The notes beneath the pieces were generated by a model. That model worked only from the letters and a program-made list of their open reading frames with translations, was not told the origin of the DNA and did not search any database. A stretch of 17,517 nucleotides of DNA from an uncultured Eubacteriales bacterium. GTDB taxonomy: Bacteria; Bacillota; Clostridia; Peptostreptococcales; Anaerovoracaceae. This document shows positions 14,615-17,517 of this stretch, piece after piece. The DNA lies in assembly GCA_902772685.1 (NCBI GenBank), contig CACYBO010000081.1, forward strand, positions 1 through 17,517, read 5' to 3'. Numbering within the stretch: position 1 is the stretch's first letter; each line of letters opens with the position of its first letter. A program made the position numbers and the translations under genes.

Positions 14615-16939
14615 ATGAAACTATACGATGGCGGTATTTATCTCTTAAACGGTAATGAGATCATTGAAGACAACGGCGATGCTGCCGCGAAGCTGGCGCA
14701 AAAAGGCATTCATGCCGACAAAGATGAGGCGGCGAAAGGCACGATGGCGTACAATATCCTGAAGGCCCACAACACTTCGGGCAATATGGAGAAACTTCAG
14801 ATCAAGTTCGACAAGATGACTTCACACGACATCACGTTCGTCGGGATCATCCAGACGGCCAGAGCGTCCGGACTGGAGAAGTTCCCGATTCCTTACGTTC
14901 TGACCAACTGCCACAACAGCCTTTGCGCGGTAGGAGGAACGATAAACGAAGACGACCACATGTTTGGACTGAGCTGCGCCAAGAAGTACGGCGGCGTGTA
15001 CGTCCCGCCGCATCAGGCGGTCATCCACCAGTACGCCCGTGAAATGCTGGCCGAAGGCGGCGCGATGATTCTTGGTTCCGACTCACACACAAGATACGGC
15101 GCATTGGGAACCATGGCTATGGGAGAGGGCGGACCGGAGCTGGTCAAACAGCTTCTGAACCAGACATACGACATCAACATGCCGGGAGTGATCGCCATCC
15201 ACATGACGGGCGCACCTGCAGTCGGCGTCGGCCCGCAGGACGTTGCGCTGGCGATTATCGGCGAAGTGTTCAAGAACGGATACGTCAACAACAAGGTCAT
15301 GGAATTCGTCGGTCCGGGAGTCGCCTCCATGAGCGCGGACTTCAGAATCGGCGTCGATGTAATGACGACGGAGACAACTTGTCTGTCATCCATCTGGGTT
15401 ACGGACGAAAACATAGAGGAGTGGTACACAATCCACGGCAGAGCCGGCGACTACAAAAAACTGGCGCCTGCTGATGTAGCGTACTACGATGGATGCGTTG
15501 AAATCGACTTGTCTGCGATCAAGCCGATGATTGCGATGCCGTTCCATCCGAGCAACACTTACACCATCGAAGATGTGCAGCAGAACCTGGAAGATGTTCT
15601 GGCAGATGTGGAGAAGAGAGCGCTCGTAAGTCTGGACGGACAGGTGGAATACTCCCTCAGAGACAAGATCAGAGACGGCAAGCTATATGTTGAGCAGGGA
15701 ATCATCGCAGGATGCGCAGGCGGCGGCTTCGAGAACATCTGCGCGACAGCGGATATCCTCAGAGGCAAGTACATCGGCGCCGATGAGTTCACGCTCAGCG
15801 TTTATCCGGCAAGTACGCCTGTATATATGGAGCTGCTCAAAAACGGAGCGGCTGCGGCGATACTCCAGTCAGGCGCGATCATGAAGACCGCATTCTGCGG
15901 ACCGTGCTTCGGCGCAGGAGACACGCCGGCCAACAACGCCTTCTCGATCAGACATTCGACCAGAAACTTCCCGAACAGAGAAGGTTCCAAACTCCAGAAC
16001 GGTCAGATTTCATCCGTCGCCCTCATGGACGCACGCTCCATCGCCGCGACTGCTGCAAACAAGGGATTCCTGACTGCGGCGACCGAACTGGATTGCGAGA
16101 TCAAGACGCCGAAGTACTTCTTCGACGCGGAGATATACAAGAACAGAGTATTCGACAGCAAAGGCATCGCAGAGCCTGAGACAGAGATCAAACTGGGACC
16201 AAACATCAAGGATTGGCCGGAGATGAGTCCGCTGCCGCAGAACATGATCCTCAAGGTCGTATCGGAAATTCACGATCCTGTAACGACGACCGACGAACTG
16301 ATTCCGTCCGGCGAGACATCCTCCTACAGATCGAATCCTCTCGGTCTTGCGGAGTTCGCTCTTTCCAGAAAGGACCCTGCGTATGTAGGACGCGCCAAGG
16401 AGGTCCAGAAAGCGCAGAAAGCACTGGAGTCCGGTGAAGATCCGATAACGGCTCTTCCGGAACTGCTGTGCGCTCTGAAGAAGATAAAAGAGGTTTGTCC
16501 TTCACTGTCTGCGGACAACATGGGCGTCGGCAGCACCATCTTCGCAGTGAAGCCGGGTGACGGATCGGCCAGAGAGCAGGCTGCGTCGTGCCAGAAGGTT
16601 CTCGGCGGATGGGCGAACATCGCCAACGAATACGCAACGAAGAGATACCGCTCCAACCTGATCAACTGGGGCATGATTCCGTTCCTGATTCCGTCGGGAG
16701 ATCTGCCGTTCGCGAACGGTGATTACATCTTCATTCCGGATGTACAGAATGCTATTGCGGAAAAACTGACGACGATTCCGGCCTATGTGATCAAGGGTGC
16801 AGAGGGCTGCTGCGAGGCTGCCTGCTGTAAAGAAGGCGACTGCACGATCGAACCGTTCGATCTGCAGTTGGGCGAGTTGACTGATGATGAACGTGAGATC
16901 ATCCTCAAGGGATGCCTGATAAACTACAATAGAATGTAA
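14615..16939 (+). CDS. Aconitase-family hydratase (YbhJ-like), substrate unknown
   Basis: This 774-residue cytoplasmic [4Fe-4S] hydro-lyase has GSDSHT (Asp156-Thr159). Its cluster ligands are Cys367 (in AGCAGGGF), Cys428 and Cys431 (in FCGPCFG), at almost the spacing seen in mitochondrial aconitase. The swivel domain has GSAREQAA with Arg653, where true aconitases usually read SSRE; the Ala for Ser and the divergent sequence suggest a substrate other than citrate. It resembles the group annotated only as 'hydratase', which I associate with E. coli YbhJ (from memory). An unusual C-terminal cluster, Cys732, Cys733, Cys737, Cys738 and Cys743, lies in the swivel domain. The gene starts 34 bases after the serine acetyltransferase stop and probably shares its transcript. 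No isocitrate dehydrogenase, citrate synthase or leucine-pathway gene is near, so genomic context does not name the substrate. Confidence 0.85.
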   Translation: MKLYDGGIYLLNGNEIIEDNGDAAAKLAQKGIHADKDEAAKGTMAYNILKAHNTSGNMEKLQIKFDKMTSHDITFVGIIQTARASGLEKFPIPYVLTNCHNSLCAVGGTINEDDHMFGLSCAKKYGGVYVPPHQAVIHQYAREMLAEGGAMILGSDSHTRYGALGTMAMGEGGPELVKQLLNQTYDINMPGVIAIHMTGAPAVGVGPQDVALAIIGEVFKNGYVNNKVMEFVGPGVASMSADFRIGVDVMTTETTCLSSIWVTDENIEEWYTIHGRAGDYKKLAPADVAYYDGCVEIDLSAIKPMIAMPFHPSNTYTIEDVQQNLEDVLADVEKRALVSLDGQVEYSLRDKIRDGKLYVEQGIIAGCAGGGFENICATADILRGKYIGADEFTLSVYPASTPVYMELLKNGAAAAILQSGAIMKTAFCGPCFGAGDTPANNAFSIRHSTRNFPNREGSKLQNGQISSVALMDARSIAATAANKGFLTAATELDCEIKTPKYFFDAEIYKNRVFDSKGIAEPETEIKLGPNIKDWPEMSPLPQNMILKVVSEIHDPVTTTDELIPSGETSSYRSNPLGLAEFALSRKDPAYVGRAKEVQKAQKALESGEDPITALPELLCALKKIKEVCPSLSADNMGVGSTIFAVKPGDGSAREQAASCQKVLGGWANIANEYATKRYRSNLINWGMIPFLIPSGDLPFANGDYIFIPDVQNAIAEKLTTIPAYVIKGAEGCCEAACCKEGDCTIEPFDLQLGELTDDEREIILKGCLINYNRM

Positions 16940-16953
16940 AAAAGGGAAGAACT

Positions 16954-17517
16954 ATGAAAAAGAACCATGCATATCGAATGCTGCTTATTGTGGCATTCTA
17001 TGCAGTGGTCCTGTCAATGACGAGTGTTGTTTTTGCCGAGGAAGATGTACAGGACAATGTTCAACAAGAAAACGGGATTCCGGTAATGACGGTCACGATT
17101 GATGAGACCGCTGAGGGTTACAGCACGATTGAGGAAATGCAGGCCAGCAAAGACTGCGAATGCACCGGAACAGTGGATATTTATGTGCCAGAAGGGTTTC
17201 AGGCCGATTACACTGATGTGGTGCAGGAGAGCGTGGAAGGGCTGAAACTGGACTACATAAGGGGCAGAGGCAATACGACCTGGCAGATGGTCAAAAAACC
17301 GTACAAACTCAAGTTCAAGAAAAAAAGCACTCAGGATCTCTTCGGCATGGGCGCAAATGCACACTGGGTCCTTCTGGCGAATCATAAAGACCCCACCAAG
17401 ATAAAAAACCGAATCACATTCTGGCTCGGTAGACAGCTCGGCTTGGATTTCACGCCTCACGGTGTTCCGGTCGATCTGTATATGAAGAGTAAAGAGGGGA
17501 CAGGTACATACGACGAA
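16954..17517 (+). CDS. Secreted CotH-family protein, 5' part (cut by window end)
   Basis: The frame is open from ATG at 16954 to the end of the window (188 codons, no stop). AAGGGA lies six bases upstream. Residues 1-28 form a Sec signal peptide (basic MKKNHAYR, hydrophobic core, cleavage after VFA). Then come VDIYVPEGF, IRGRGNTTW, KKPYKLKFKKK, LFGMGANAHWVLLANH and a segment with NRITFWLGRQLGL and VDLYM. This order is the N-terminal signature of CotH-type proteins, a protein-kinase-like family named for Bacillus spore coat protein H and also found secreted or cellulosome-linked in Clostridia. The catalytic residues lie beyond the window. The gap to the hydratase stop is 14 bases, so it may share the transcript, although its role seems unrelated. 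Confidence 0.85.
   Translation, partial: MKKNHAYRMLLIVAFYAVVLSMTSVVFAEEDVQDNVQQENGIPVMTVTIDETAEGYSTIEEMQASKDCECTGTVDIYVPEGFQADYTDVVQESVEGLKLDYIRGRGNTTWQMVKKPYKLKFKKKSTQDLFGMGANAHWVLLANHKDPTKIKNRITFWLGRQLGLDFTPHGVPVDLYMKSKEGTGTYDE

Overview
The window looks like chromosomal DNA of an anaerobic Clostridia-type Firmicute, perhaps a gut Eubacteriales/Anaerovoracaceae relative (inference). The grounds are strong AGGAGG-type ribosome binding sites, moderate GC, tightly packed short-gap operons, a CotH-type gene, a long-form EpsC-like serine acetyltransferase, and SpoIIAA/RsbV-like STAS proteins. I saw no rRNA, tRNA, CRISPR array, insertion sequence or phage gene.

Layout. (1) Positions 1-105 hold the 3' end of an unidentified plus-strand gene; its stop abuts the stop of a minus-strand operon. 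(2) 106-2678, minus: an MBOAT O-acyltransferase followed by a DHHW/AlgX-like secreted SGNH-type protein, a probable envelope-polymer acylation pair. (3) 2802-6906, plus: a four-helix membrane protein and a 1164-residue MMPL/RND transporter whose second ectodomain carries about five and a half degenerate repeats of roughly 81 residues. (4) 6985-9175, plus: a membrane protein, a DUF6765-like zinc-phospholipase-fold protein and an HdeD/DUF308-like membrane protein, joined by overlapping stop and start codons. (5) 9314-11212, plus: a stand-alone STAS protein and a three-domain fusion of a second STAS, an APH/TIGR02172-like kinase and a SpoIIAB/RsbW-like HATPase. (6) 11233-14580, plus: homoserine dehydrogenase without an ACT domain, an aspartokinase homologue with intact ACT domains but several altered active-site motifs, and serine O-acetyltransferase with a four-cysteine tail. 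(7) 14615-16939: an aconitase-family hydratase with an extra cysteine cluster. (8) 16954 to the window end: the start of a secreted CotH-family protein.

How they may work together. Homoserine dehydrogenase, the aspartokinase-like protein and serine acetyltransferase sit in the aspartate-family and cysteine/methionine supply routes. The degenerate kinase may have become an ACT-bearing regulatory partner for the dehydrogenase. The STAS/kinase/HATPase pair looks like a compact partner-switching or phosphorylation module. No sigma factor or other target lies beside it, so its output is unknown. This fusion is the best candidate for an undescribed system here, followed by the aspartokinase-like/homoserine dehydrogenase pair and the repeat-bearing MMPL ectodomain. 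All domain calls were made by eye from the sequence, without database searches.
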